Source: Pseudomonadota bacterium
GTDB lineage: Bacteria; Pseudomonadota; Gammaproteobacteria; Burkholderiales; Burkholderiaceae_B
DNA length: 64,000 nt
NCBI GenBank assembly: GCA_023387815.1
Contig: JAEWHK010000079.1
Coordinates: forward strand, 77,646 to 141,645
Direction of reading: 5' to 3'
Part shown: positions 35,800-44,016 of the stretch, piece by piece
How the letters are laid out: every line of letters begins with the position of its first letter
How positions within the stretch are numbered: position 1 is the stretch's first letter
Made by a program: the position numbers and the translations under genes
The notes under the pieces: generated by a model
Database searches by the model: none
What the model saw: the letters and a program-made list of their open reading frames with translations, nothing else
Told to the model about the DNA's origin: nothing

Positions 35800-36360
35800 T
35801 TATAGCGGCATCAGGCTGTAGCCGTCATGCTCAAGCGTTGTGACAGTGGTCAGTGCCGACAAGGCAAGGGTTACGCTTTTATCTACCCATTCATACTCGT
35901 AATCGTGTTCCGCAACTGCCTGGGCGCACACCGCCACATCAATACCTGCATCACGCAGCTTCCTGATGAGCGGCAGATTGGGATTATTCATTTTGTATGC
36001 CTTCTGATAATGCGCATCATCCAGAATCAACGAGGTTGCCGCCCCCGAGGCGACGGCCACAAACTTGAGATGATCCAGCGGCACGCCTGCAGCCACATAC
36101 AGATTCACCGTTCTAGCCAGACGGTTGAGCCCTGGATTGACCTGATCGGCAGATTTCGGCGGCGTTGTCATCGTAAAGACAATTTTGTACGTCTGATCCG
36201 GACTGGGCTTATAGGCAGAGTCCGCCAAATAATGAATCTTGCCGTAATCCTTTATCGTGGGCGTTTGCCAGAAATCTGCCGGCTTCTCGGCCAATGCGGG
36301 GGATGAGCCGACAATACCGGCAGTCGCAATCATAAGTGGGAGGAACCAAAAGCCACGCAT
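35800..36360 (-). CDS. Periplasmic DsrE-family protein
   Basis: A 186-residue protein with a signal peptide (MRGFWFLPLMIATAGIVGSSPALA). The DsrE/DsrF-like fold is marked by YKIVFTMTTPPKSADQVNPGLNRLARTVNLYVAAGVPLDHLKFVAVASGAATSLILDD and LIRKLRDAGIDVAVCAQAVAEHDYE. The single mature cysteine, C145, lies where the sulfur-carrying cysteine sits in DsrE-type sulfurtransferases. Cytoplasmic members pass sulfur in oxidation pathways; an exported member next to thiosulfate dehydrogenase suggests handling of periplasmic sulfur species. It is 9 bases upstream of the binding-protein gene and 60 bases downstream of tsdA. Confidence 0.83.
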   Translation of the reverse strand: MRGFWFLPLMIATAGIVGSSPALAEKPADFWQTPTIKDYGKIHYLADSAYKPSPDQTYKIVFTMTTPPKSADQVNPGLNRLARTVNLYVAAGVPLDHLKFVAVASGAATSLILDDAHYQKAYKMNNPNLPLIRKLRDAGIDVAVCAQAVAEHDYEYEWVDKSVTLALSALTTVTTLEHDGYSLMPL

Positions 36361-36420
36361 AAAAACATTCTCCTTACTTGAAATTTCATTCGTAATACCG
36401 CAACAATACTGCCTCAGGCA

Positions 36421-37353
36421 TCAGTCTTTTGTCTTCTCTGACGAATCTCTGAGTCGGCCACCCGATGGGATTGAATGTTCGCCCAGAATCACACCGTTGA
36501 TATTCTGACCATACAGATTATCGCCGCCGTCATGATATTTCTTGCGGGTCGTCTCCACGTCCACGGTAAAACGCGGATCCTGAGGACGCTCGTGTGAATT
36601 CATAAAATAGGCAACGTCCCAGGCCTGCTGGTCGGTAAGTGTGCCCGGATTGCCAAGAGGCATATTGCTCTTGATAAAACCGGCAGCATTGGGAATCTGG
36701 TGCATGCCCGCACCCCAGTTGAATGAGTCATCACCCCACAACGCTGGAAACACAGTTTTGCCCGCTGTTTTGCGCCCTTCTCCATTCTCACCATGACAGA
36801 CGGCGCAGTTGGCCATGAACACTTCTTTGCCGCGCGCCAGATCCATCTTCTGTTCAGGCTTGGCCAGCTTCTTGTAGCCCTGCCCTGCAAGTTTCACGCC
36901 GGTAGGCGCCTTGGTTGCAAGCCAGTACATATAGGTGGTGATCGCAACAATGGCTTCCGAATCGGCCGCCGGGGCCTTCCCATTCATACTGAATCGAAAA
37001 CATCCCTGCAGGCGCTCGGACAGACTATTCACGTGACCGTTTTTTGCACGATAGGCGGGATAGACAACGTAAGCACCCCACATGGGAGCGGAATCAGCGC
37101 GTCGCCCTGCATCCAGGTGGCAATTCACACAATTGAGAGAATTGCCCACATAGTCAGGCAGCTGTTCCGACGTATGCGTAAAGTAATCCTGCCCTTTGCG
37201 AACCATATCGCCGAATTCATTCTCGGGAATCGCATCTGCTGCGGGCGGGGTAAACGATTCTGCTGCCCCGGCCACATTTATTGAAAGCACCAGCACGGCA
37301 GTCGCCACTGAGGAGAGCCAGACTGATGAAAGACTGATTTTCTTACGGTTCAT
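36421..37353 (-). CDS. tsdA: Thiosulfate dehydrogenase, dihaem cytochrome c TsdA
   Basis: A 310-residue periplasmic enzyme that joins two thiosulfates to tetrathionate and passes on two electrons, or runs in reverse. A signal peptide ends near VAGAAES. The haem 1 site is CVNCH (75-79), and its distal cysteine ligand is C118 in LQGCFRFSMNGK, the His/Cys ligation that defines TsdA. The haem 2 site is CAVCH (183-187), with M231 (SNMPLG) as likely ligand. The start overlaps the end of the TsdB-like gene by 4 bases. Tetrathionate formation and use is a known trait of Advenella, which agrees with this gene. Confidence 0.92.
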   Translation of the reverse strand: MNRKKISLSSVWLSSVATAVLVLSINVAGAAESFTPPAADAIPENEFGDMVRKGQDYFTHTSEQLPDYVGNSLNCVNCHLDAGRRADSAPMWGAYVVYPAYRAKNGHVNSLSERLQGCFRFSMNGKAPAADSEAIVAITTYMYWLATKAPTGVKLAGQGYKKLAKPEQKMDLARGKEVFMANCAVCHGENGEGRKTAGKTVFPALWGDDSFNWGAGMHQIPNAAGFIKSNMPLGNPGTLTDQQAWDVAYFMNSHERPQDPRFTVDVETTRKKYHDGGDNLYGQNINGVILGEHSIPSGGRLRDSSEKTKD

Positions 37354-38075
37354 TTGGCCTCTCCCTTATCCTGGACTTCAGCTTTGGCGACGGGCTGCAA
37401 TATGTCTTTTGCGAAATAAGCGCTCACCTGGTCGATTTGTTCATCGCTCAGATTTTTGGCCAGATGGGTCATCAATTTATGCGCATCTTCACCACGATCG
37501 CCCGACTTCATCGCTGCCAGCTGCGCTTTCAAATACTGTTGAGGCTGACCTGAGAGTGCCGGAAATACAGGGGCTACGCCAATGCCTCCGGGTCCATGAC
37601 ATTGCACACAAGCGGGGACATACGGTTTCTCACTGCCACGATTGGCCAGCCACGCGCCTGGTTTTTGCGCTGGATATGTCTCCATTCTGTTCGCAAGCGC
37701 CTTGCGATCAAAGACTGGAGGAAGCGATTCGTAGTAGGCAGCCACAGCAGAGCGCTGTTCTTCGGAAAGCCCTTTGGCTATTGGCTGCATAATTGGCTGC
37801 TTGCGCGAACCATCGGCAAAATGCGCCAATTGCTGAGACAGATACTCGGCGGGCTGCCCAGCCAGAAATGGATAACCCGCGGCTGCCAGACCTTCGCCTT
37901 TGGCACCGTGGCAACTCACACAGGCCGGTTGACCGCTCGCCCCCTTGAGGGCAATCTCGCTGCCCAGCTTGATCTGCTCATTGTCTGCGCCGTAAGCCGT
38001 CCACGACGCTGAGACCAGACAGGCGAACAGCAGTCTGCGATACATGAAATTGCGCTGTATTTTGTGTTTAATCAC
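37350..38075 (-). CDS. tsdB: Dihaem cytochrome c, TsdB-like electron acceptor
   Basis: A 242-residue c4-type cytochrome with two CxxCH sites: CVSCH (52-56) and CVQCH (156-160), each in a half with a similar layout (GLAAAGYPFLAGQPAEYLSQQL and GVAPVFPALSGQPQQYLKAQL). This internal duplication is typical of TsdB, which takes electrons from TsdA towards the terminal oxidase. The GTG at 38075 has AGGAG at good distance and gives a basic n-region (IKHKIQRNFMYRR); an ATG at 38045 is the alternative. The signal peptide ends near WTAYGAD. It is the first gene of the tsdB-tsdA-dsrE-binding-protein operon. Confidence 0.88.
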   Translation of the reverse strand: MIKHKIQRNFMYRRLLFACLVSASWTAYGADNEQIKLGSEIALKGASGQPACVSCHGAKGEGLAAAGYPFLAGQPAEYLSQQLAHFADGSRKQPIMQPIAKGLSEEQRSAVAAYYESLPPVFDRKALANRMETYPAQKPGAWLANRGSEKPYVPACVQCHGPGGIGVAPVFPALSGQPQQYLKAQLAAMKSGDRGEDAHKLMTHLAKNLSDEQIDQVSAYFAKDILQPVAKAEVQDKGEAK

Positions 38076-38160
38076 CAATTGTCTCCTGTTTGCGCGATCC
38101 TCTGGAGAAGAGAATCGTCCCGTTTTTTCGCTTATGTGATTTGTTGTTATATGCTTATTA

Positions 38161-38219
38161 TTTTAATTCATTAAAACTTAAAACAAGATGAATTGGAATT
38201 TCAATTACTTAGGGTAATT
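38161..38219. promoter_or_regulatory. AT-rich palindromes between the tsd and amidohydrolase operons
   Basis: TTTTAAT-TC-ATTAAAA at 38161-38176 and AATTAC-TTAGG-GTAATT at 38203-38219 are perfect inverted repeats. They lie in the 218-base gap upstream of tsdB and downstream of the amidohydrolase gene. The first could be a regulatory site for the tsd operon, the second a transcript end. AT-rich sequence forms such repeats easily, so this is tentative. Confidence 0.35.
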
Positions 38220-38293
38220 AGATTTTTGTGACCGGGATCGCATCATCAGGAAAGAATAGGCGGGTAAAGATCAGGATGGTGATCCTAATGTGA

Positions 38294-39163
38294 TTACCCT
38301 CGAAAACAGGCGCTAGCGGACCACGCGCCAAGCCCCAGCAGTCGCTGTGCATTGCCGCCCATGATTTTCCTGCGGTTTTCTTCCTGAATCGGCAGTGACT
38401 CAAACCATTCTTTATACCCCTTGATCGGGCAGAACGGAAACGAACTGGCGTAAAGCATACGGTCTGCAAGAAAACTGTCGGCAGCCTTCAAATACTCTTC
38501 CCAACCAGCCATTCGGGAAAAGTACATATCCGGAGACAGGTGGACGTTTGGACGACGAAACGCAATGTGCAGAATCTGCGTCACCCAGGGCCAGCCGCCG
38601 TGGGCAAGCACGACTTTCAGATTCGGAAAATCAGCCAGCATCCGATCTGTACGTATCGGGTCTGAATAACTCAGATCCAGGCCCGCCGTGCCGCCCACCA
38701 TCAAAATTATTGGAATATTGCGGTCCTCACAGTGCGCATAGATCGGATACAGGCGCCGATCATCTGCGTACATGGGCACGGGATAAGCGCCCGGCTCTAT
38801 ATTGATCAGCCGAAATCCCGCAGCCATCGCATCGTCAATACTGCGGCAGGCGGCGATTCGATTAGTGGGATCAATAGATGCCGCACCAATGAACCGATCA
38901 CCATGTCCGTTCATCAGTGCGAGCACATCTTCATTTGAAATACTGCCCAGCATCCCGGCAAGCCGTCCCACCACGACGCCGTGATCAACACCTGCGTCAT
39001 CCATTTCGGCAAGCGTCATGTCCATGGATTGCTGCTGTGCTGCCGCTGATGGCTCAAACCCAACGGTTCTGGTGAAACCATCACGCCGCTCTCCCTGCGC
39101 ATACATCAACGTTGACAGGAACTGGCCAGCCGGTGGGCGCAAGCGAAAATCTATAATTGTCAT
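38294..39163 (-). CDS. Amidohydrolase-fold protein lacking the usual metal ligands
   Basis: A 289-residue TIM-barrel protein of the amidohydrolase-2 (ACMSD-like) group. The usual strand-1 DxHxH is here DFRLR (D5, R7, R9). The later strand histidine is replaced in IPIILMVGGTAG and the final aspartate in LYASSFPFCPIKG; only the histidine in VVLAHGGWPW looks retained. The family fold is otherwise clear (FPNLKVVLAHGGWPWVTQIL, GNAQRLLGL). It may be a metal-free lactonase, decarboxylase or hydratase using arginines to hold a carboxylate. It ends the Bug-SDH-fumarase operon, 12 bases after the fumarase beta gene, so its substrate is likely a di- or tricarboxylate. Confidence 0.85.
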   Translation of the reverse strand: MTIIDFRLRPPAGQFLSTLMYAQGERRDGFTRTVGFEPSAAAQQQSMDMTLAEMDDAGVDHGVVVGRLAGMLGSISNEDVLALMNGHGDRFIGAASIDPTNRIAACRSIDDAMAAGFRLINIEPGAYPVPMYADDRRLYPIYAHCEDRNIPIILMVGGTAGLDLSYSDPIRTDRMLADFPNLKVVLAHGGWPWVTQILHIAFRRPNVHLSPDMYFSRMAGWEEYLKAADSFLADRMLYASSFPFCPIKGYKEWFESLPIQEENRRKIMGGNAQRLLGLGAWSASACFRG

Positions 39164-39175
39164 GCATTATTCCTC

Positions 39176-39883
39176 TTACATTACTTCGTTTTTACGATCG
39201 CTGGTCTCGCCAAACCGGTGCAAGGCAGGCGGTTTGAGCCCGGCGTAAAGCGCATCAATTCGAGCATTGACCTGTTCGCCATGCTGATGAAAAAGCGAAT
39301 TACCGTTGATATCACTTTCCACAATGAACGGACCAAAATCCTGAACTTCGAACAGCCACATGGCCTGCGCAATACCCAGTTCATCCAGCCAGAAGACATC
39401 GCGAACCCGCTTGATGCCACGACCGAGCAAGGCACCTGTACCGTAACCGACAGTGGTCAGGTATACGGCACCGTGCGGCACCATAATATTGGCGTAATCA
39501 TCATGCGGCATGCCGCCCTTGCCTATCACAATTTTGGTACCCGTCAGGTCAAGCCAGTTCGCCATCCATTTGGAAAAGCGAAAACTGGCAGTCGCCGTCA
39601 CGGCTCCCACGTTGTAGTCACCTGTCTCTGTCACGGCAGCCGCCGGAGAACAATGAAAATTGACATTACTGACCGTCTTCAGATCAACAGGCAACGCTTC
39701 GCCATTTCCCATAACCTTCTGATAGACGCCCTCCCTGGCGGTATAGACGACTCCGCTCATATACACTACCGACCCGATTTCAAGGCGGGCAATATCTTCG
39801 GGGGTGGCGGGCAGGTTGATTCTGAAGATTTTCAGATCGTCATCACTGCTGCTTTCTTTTTCCTGAGTGTTTATCGGTTCCAT
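39176..39883 (-). CDS. Class I fumarase/L-tartrate dehydratase beta subunit
   Basis: A 235-residue subunit of the two-subunit Fe-S hydro-lyases (fumarase, L(+)-tartrate dehydratase or mesaconase). Typical stretches are LEIGSVVYMSGVVYTAREG, HCSPAA, the active-site TATASFRFSKWM, VIGKGGMPHDDYANIMVPHGAVYLTTVGYGTGALL and LDELGIAQAMWLFEVQDFGPFIVESDINGNSLF. The ATG at 39883 has AAGGGAGA in front and starts 13 bases inside the alpha-subunit gene, so translation is coupled. Which dicarboxylate is dehydrated or hydrated cannot be told from motifs alone. Confidence 0.9.
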   Translation of the reverse strand: MEPINTQEKESSSDDDLKIFRINLPATPEDIARLEIGSVVYMSGVVYTAREGVYQKVMGNGEALPVDLKTVSNVNFHCSPAAAVTETGDYNVGAVTATASFRFSKWMANWLDLTGTKIVIGKGGMPHDDYANIMVPHGAVYLTTVGYGTGALLGRGIKRVRDVFWLDELGIAQAMWLFEVQDFGPFIVESDINGNSLFHQHGEQVNARIDALYAGLKPPALHRFGETSDRKNEVM

Positions 39884-40812
39884 TCGACTGTCTCCCTTCT
39901 TGTATAGGGTGTAAACCATTGCGGATCGGTTCGATATTCAATGCGACCATCTGCGTGAATTCTGGCGGTAGCGCGCCGCGATGACAGGCAGAACGTATGG
40001 ATGCTGACCGGCATTCCGCCCGTATGGGTGAAGCCCACTTCAATATGACAATCGACAACCATCGAAGAGCCGACAAAGCCCATTGCGCCCATGCCAATTG
40101 AATTGCCGAGTTTTTTCAGTTCCATTTCCAGCTCCGCGATTTTTGGATCCGGATTGCGGTCACCCACGGTACGCAGGCACGCTGCCTGCTTGCCCAGTTG
40201 CATACAGGTATCTTTGGAGCCGCCAATACCAATGCCAACAATCGCCGGCTGACAGGCCAGGCCACGTTTGCCAAATGCAATCAGACCATCCAGTACAAAC
40301 CGTTTGATACCGTCTATCCCATCGCCCGGAAACAGCATGCGATAGTCGGTGCCAAACAGTCCGCCCTTGTGCACAGTTGTGATATCGATCCAGTCTGCAT
40401 CTGGCTCGAAAGACCAGTCGATCTCCGGTGCATTGATGCCCACGTTGTTATTGTGCTCGGTGCGCCACAGCGGATGCACGCGGTTTGGCCGCAAGGGAAT
40501 GCTTACCGTTGCATCGGCCGTCGCCTTGCGCAAAGCGCGCTCTATGCCAATGAAGCCAGTCTCGACGCTGGCGTTATTGCCCATCTTCACGTAGTAGCGT
40601 GGCACACCGGTGTCTGCACACATGGGGCGCCGGTCTTTGCTTGCCGCCTCCCAGTTGTCAACCATGGCGTGCAGCACGAAACGCGGCAACTTGCCCGTTT
40701 CGGTCTTTTGCATCGCCTCTATGCCCTGACTGTAATCTTCGGGGATATCGATGGCGGCGCGCTTCATGATTTCCAGCGCAGCCGCTTCGACCGTGTTTAT
40801 ATCAATTGCCAT
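39871..40812 (-). CDS. Class I fumarase/L-tartrate dehydratase alpha subunit (4Fe-4S)
   Basis: A 313-residue Fe-S subunit. Cluster cysteines are expected in RPMCADTGVPRYYV, in GIGGSKDTCMQLGKQA and in MVVDCHIEVGFTHTGGMPVSI. RPNRVHPLWRTEHNNNVGINAPEIDW is also typical of the family. Together with the beta subunit it would form a heteromeric hydro-lyase for fumarate/malate, tartrate or a methylated analogue. It lies 28 bases after the SDH-like flavoprotein gene. An oxidation (succinate to fumarate type) followed by hydration is thus encoded back to back, separate from the TCA-cycle genes that are expected elsewhere. Confidence 0.92.
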   Translation of the reverse strand: MAIDINTVEAAALEIMKRAAIDIPEDYSQGIEAMQKTETGKLPRFVLHAMVDNWEAASKDRRPMCADTGVPRYYVKMGNNASVETGFIGIERALRKATADATVSIPLRPNRVHPLWRTEHNNNVGINAPEIDWSFEPDADWIDITTVHKGGLFGTDYRMLFPGDGIDGIKRFVLDGLIAFGKRGLACQPAIVGIGIGGSKDTCMQLGKQAACLRTVGDRNPDPKIAELEMELKKLGNSIGMGAMGFVGSSMVVDCHIEVGFTHTGGMPVSIHTFCLSSRRATARIHADGRIEYRTDPQWFTPYTRRETVEWNR

Positions 40813-40840
40813 ATTCTGCCTCCCGCATTTAAGTTTGCGA

Positions 40841-42577
40841 TCACACGCATTGTTCCGCCTCTTCCTGGATCAGGGTATTTCCAGGCGAGACGATATCGAA
40901 TTTGACCGGCACCATTTCAAGCCTGATTTCACCATCGCGCGCACTGACCTGCGTATACGCCGTGGTATTCAGATCGCCCGTCTCGGGATGGTCTTCCCTG
41001 AAGTGCGCACCGCGGCTGTCGCAGCGAGCCAGTGCCGACGTTGCAATCACTTTCGAAATCGCCATCAGACTGTCCAGATTGAGCCAGTCGTGCCAGCTCA
41101 GATTGAATCTGCGCTGGCCGTCCGCCACACCTATGGTTCGCAACGCCTCCAGGTGACCATCCAGACTTTGCAGTCCCTGCTCAATGCCGGCCTGGTTACG
41201 CAAAATCCCCACGTCATTCCACATCGTTGCCGAAAGCGCTTCGCGCAAGGGCAGCGTCGATTCTGCCTTTCTGGAAAATGGCAGCTCCGCTCGGGCAATG
41301 CCGGCCTCGATCACAGACGGATCAGGATCCTTCCACGCACCATGCTTTTTGACATACTCCGCCATGGAGTCTCCGGCAATGCCGCCGAAAACTGTGGAGT
41401 TGGCCACGCCATTGCCCCCCAGCCGGTTGGCACCGTGCACCCCGCCGCAGTCTTCACCTGCCGCAAACAGACCCGCCGAGGCCGTGGAACAGTCCACTTC
41501 GAACTCCACGCCTCCCATCAGATAATGCGCGGTAGGCACTACCTCAACTCGTCCGCCGGCCAGGTCAAAGCCACAATCGGCACAGCGCTGCACCATGCCG
41601 GGGAATGAACGACGAACGTGATCCGCCCCCAGATGTGACATTTGTATATAGACGCCGCCCATGGGGCTGGTTCGACCCGCGCGCATTTCTGCATAGATTC
41701 CGCGGCTGACCACATCGCGGGTAGCGCGCTCACCACGTTCGTGATAATTGCTCATGAATCGCTCACCCGCACCATTGATCAAATGGCCGCCGGCCCCACG
41801 CAGTCCTTCTTCCAGGACGGTGCCTGTCATCCGTGTACCCGGTCCGCCCAATAAGCCGGTCGGATGAAACTGAACCATTTCCATATCGCGCAGCTTCAGC
41901 CCATAACGCAATGCCATGGCCAGACCGTCGCAGGTCTTTTCTCCGGAAGGTGTGTGATACAGGTACATCGTGGGACCCGCGCCTGTACTCAGCAAAACGG
42001 CCTTTGCCTGAACGTAACGATACAGGCCCGAGCGCATATCAATGAATAACACACCTGCAATACCCGAACCGTCGCGCGCCGGAATCAGCTCAATCGCACG
42101 ATGCTCTTCAAGCCGATTGACATCCAGCGCCCTGACTTTTTCCATCAGGCGATTGATAATCTCGATGCCCGTCAGATCAGATTTGTGCACGGTCCGGTCG
42201 AATGTCTGGCCGGCGAATGCCTTCTGATGCAGCGTGCCGTCCGGATTACGGTCGAAAAAGCAGCCAATTTCGTTTTCAAGTTCCTGTACACGCTCCACCG
42301 CACCATTGACCAGCCGCCAGGCAAGATCCTGTCGCGGTAGCCACTTGCCACCCTCGATCGTGTCCATAAAGTGCCGCTCTATCGAGTCACCTTCGGCCAG
42401 CGCAACGTTGTATCCGCCTTGTACCATTCGGGTACAGCCGCTTTTACCGATCAGACCCTTGACCGCTATGGTTACGTCCAGTTCCGGATTGACCTGTTTG
42501 GCATGCAGTGCGGCAAACAACCCTGCCCCGCCACTGCCAAGAATCAGGATATCCGTCTTCAAATTTTCAAATGTCAT
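40841..42577 (-). CDS. SDH/fumarate reductase-like flavoprotein subunit
   Basis: A 578-residue FAD protein that oxidises a dicarboxylate or reduces its unsaturated form. The Rossmann motif is ILGSGGAGLFAALHA. EMVQFHPTGLLG, the active-site arginine in RATRDVVSRGIYAEM, TAHYLMGGVEFE and GVHGANRLGGNGVANSTVFG are conserved. The covalent-FAD histidine of SDH (SHTVSAQGG) is replaced: here the motif reads KSGCTRMVQGG, putting C48 at that place, so FAD is probably non-covalent. The C-terminal helical domain (SMAISKVIATSALARCDSRGAHFREDHP) is present. It overlaps the membrane-subunit gene by 4 bases. Confidence 0.92.
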   Translation of the reverse strand: MTFENLKTDILILGSGGAGLFAALHAKQVNPELDVTIAVKGLIGKSGCTRMVQGGYNVALAEGDSIERHFMDTIEGGKWLPRQDLAWRLVNGAVERVQELENEIGCFFDRNPDGTLHQKAFAGQTFDRTVHKSDLTGIEIINRLMEKVRALDVNRLEEHRAIELIPARDGSGIAGVLFIDMRSGLYRYVQAKAVLLSTGAGPTMYLYHTPSGEKTCDGLAMALRYGLKLRDMEMVQFHPTGLLGGPGTRMTGTVLEEGLRGAGGHLINGAGERFMSNYHERGERATRDVVSRGIYAEMRAGRTSPMGGVYIQMSHLGADHVRRSFPGMVQRCADCGFDLAGGRVEVVPTAHYLMGGVEFEVDCSTASAGLFAAGEDCGGVHGANRLGGNGVANSTVFGGIAGDSMAEYVKKHGAWKDPDPSVIEAGIARAELPFSRKAESTLPLREALSATMWNDVGILRNQAGIEQGLQSLDGHLEALRTIGVADGQRRFNLSWHDWLNLDSLMAISKVIATSALARCDSRGAHFREDHPETGDLNTTAYTQVSARDGEIRLEMVPVKFDIVSPGNTLIQEEAEQCV

Positions 42578-42930
42578 GATCCGAATACTCCTGAGAGAAA
42601 GATCGCGCCGATCAGAACGCTAAAAACCACACTCCAGCTGATCCAGTTCAGGCGAATGGATGCCGGAGTCGGCCACTGTACAAATTCGATAACCAGAATG
42701 CGCAAGCCGAAAAACAGATGGATAGCCAGCAGCAGGATCAGACCCCACTCGGCAATCTTGACACCAGGCAGTTCCGAAAATTTGAGAAAACCATCCAGTT
42801 TGTCGACCTGCCCCAGCGCCAGCCCTAGAACATAGAAATGGACTGGCAGGAAGATGCCCAGCAACAAACCGGAAATACGGTGTCCTAAAAAAGCGAAATA
42901 GGCTTTATGTCGATGAACGCGCTTGACCAT
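42574..42930 (-). CDS. SDH-like membrane anchor subunit (cytochrome b, second)
   Basis: A 118-residue membrane subunit starting at the ATG at 42930 (MVKRVHRHKAYFAFLGHRISGLLLGIF). Three helices lie at about 14-36, 60-82 and 97-115. Histidines H17 (FLGHRISG), H31 (LPVHFYVLG) and H71 (LLLAIHLFFGLRILV) are in positions where SDH anchors bind haem b. It resembles SdhC/FrdC-type proteins (HRISGLLLxxFLPVH). Its start overlaps the stop of the other anchor gene by 1 base and its end overlaps the flavoprotein gene by 4, so all are translated together. The larger frame that continues to 43284 is a shadow of the neighbour. Confidence 0.85.
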   Translation of the reverse strand: MVKRVHRHKAYFAFLGHRISGLLLGIFLPVHFYVLGLALGQVDKLDGFLKFSELPGVKIAEWGLILLLAIHLFFGLRILVIEFVQWPTPASIRLNWISWSVVFSVLIGAIFLSGVFGS

Positions 42931-43259
42931 TACAACCCCCCTACCGCAATCACGGCACGAAGTCCAAGGAACAGAAACAACAGGCCCAGTACCAATGCCA
43001 CAATATTGACCGTCTGCGTAGGCATGCGAGCCCACTCTTTGAGGACCTTGCGGATACCGATAGGCGCATGAATGGAAGCGCTGATGACAAACAAGGTATA
43101 AAAGGCGATCCATAGCCAGTTGCCTTGTGTGCGCCCCAGAATTTCGCCGGCGCTCAGACCGCCGCGCACCGCGTAGACGATGACACCAATATGGACAAAA
43201 ATGAACGGCACCATGATCATGGCCGTCAGCCGCTGCAGCAGAAACAATTTCATTTCCAT
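42930..43259 (-). CDS. SDH-like membrane anchor subunit (first)
   Basis: A 109-residue membrane protein with three helices at about 12-30 (AMIMVPFIFVHIGVIVYAV), 47-67 (NWLWIAFYTLFVISASIHAPIG) and 83-105 (NIVALVLGLLFLFLGLRAVIA). H23 (FVHIG) and H64 (ASIHAPIG) could ligate haem b. Together with the 118-residue partner it would anchor the flavo- and iron-sulfur subunits and pass electrons to quinone. It lies 2 bases after the iron-sulfur subunit gene. The start may also be the second Met at 43253. Confidence 0.82.
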   Translation of the reverse strand: MEMKLFLLQRLTAMIMVPFIFVHIGVIVYAVRGGLSAGEILGRTQGNWLWIAFYTLFVISASIHAPIGIRKVLKEWARMPTQTVNIVALVLGLLFLFLGLRAVIAVGGL

Positions 43260-43261
43260 GG

Positions 43262-43975
43262 CTACTTCCCGCTAAAGAGTTCAAACAACGAACGCTTTTT
43301 CAGCCCGGCGATACTACCTGTGGGGCTCAGGCCCACTGGACAATGCTTCATGCAGCTGCCCTGCGTATGACAGGAATTACATCCGCCATCGGCCATGGAT
43401 TTTTTGAGTACCCCTTTTGGATCGGCATGACGTTCGTCATTGACCAGACTCCACGCCCGATTCAAGGCTGCCGGTCCCAGATAATCCTTATCCCATTCAA
43501 CAACATCACAGGCGGCATAACAGACGGCACAATTGATGCATTCAATGGCCGCATCCGCCTGCTTTCTGGCCTTGCTTGCAGGATCTACCAGCGCCGGCCT
43601 GTCCTGACGGGTCCGGGTTCCCACGAACTCACCGCCGGCCCTTTTCCACTTATCAAAAAACTCGGTCATATCAACCACCAGGTCTTTGATACGTGGCATA
43701 TTTCTTAGTGGTTCCAGCTGGATGACGCCGTTTTCGACAACGTTTTTTACATGGCTGCGGCAGGTCCATCTTGGTTTGCCGTTAACCGTCATGGCACAAC
43801 TTCCGCAAACACCGACCCGACAGGAGAAGCGGTAAGCCAGCGTTGGATCAACCTGCCTCTGTATTTCCGTGACCACGTCCAGCACTGTCTGGTTCTCTCG
43901 CGACGGAATATGATAAGTGACATACTCTCCGCTCTCTTCGCCACGCCAGATCTTTACCGTTAGCATCTTTTCCAT
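43262..43975 (-). CDS. SDH/fumarate reductase-like iron-sulfur subunit
   Basis: A 237-residue ferredoxin-type subunit from the ATG at 43975, which has AAAGG upstream. The 2Fe-2S cysteines are in FSCRVGVCGSCAMTVNGKPRWTC, the 4Fe-4S in CINCAVCYAACDVVEW and the 3Fe-4S in CNSCHTQGSCMKHCPVGLSP. It carries electrons from the flavoprotein to the membrane anchors. The gene order iron-sulfur, anchor, anchor, flavoprotein is not the usual sdhCDAB order, which fits a specialised complex and not the TCA-cycle enzyme. It follows a Bug receptor gene by 41 bases. Confidence 0.93.
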   Translation of the reverse strand: MEKMLTVKIWRGEESGEYVTYHIPSRENQTVLDVVTEIQRQVDPTLAYRFSCRVGVCGSCAMTVNGKPRWTCRSHVKNVVENGVIQLEPLRNMPRIKDLVVDMTEFFDKWKRAGGEFVGTRTRQDRPALVDPASKARKQADAAIECINCAVCYAACDVVEWDKDYLGPAALNRAWSLVNDERHADPKGVLKKSMADGGCNSCHTQGSCMKHCPVGLSPTGSIAGLKKRSLFELFSGK

Positions 43976-44016
43976 TTCACACCTTTCCAAACACTGATAT
44001 CCGCCGGGTAACCCGT

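Noticed and set aside
36411..36421. TGCCT-C-AGGCA hairpin after tsdA as an intra-operon terminator
   Set aside because: A very short stem with a single-base loop and no U-tract; the tsdA to dsrE gap of 60 bases still looks operonic.
38269..38284. GATCA/TGATC hairpin after the amidohydrolase gene as a terminator
   Set aside because: Only a 5-bp stem and no T-run on the minus strand.
40198..41608. Long plus-strand frames (235 and 285 codons) across the fumarase alpha and flavoprotein genes
   Set aside because: Antisense to conserved coding sequence with no recognisable domain; shadows of the real genes.
42931..43284. N-terminal extension of the 118-residue membrane subunit giving a 236-residue frame
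   Set aside because: It is the out-of-frame copy of the other anchor subunit gene and has Arg/His/Gly-rich composition; the ATG at 42930 fits the family.
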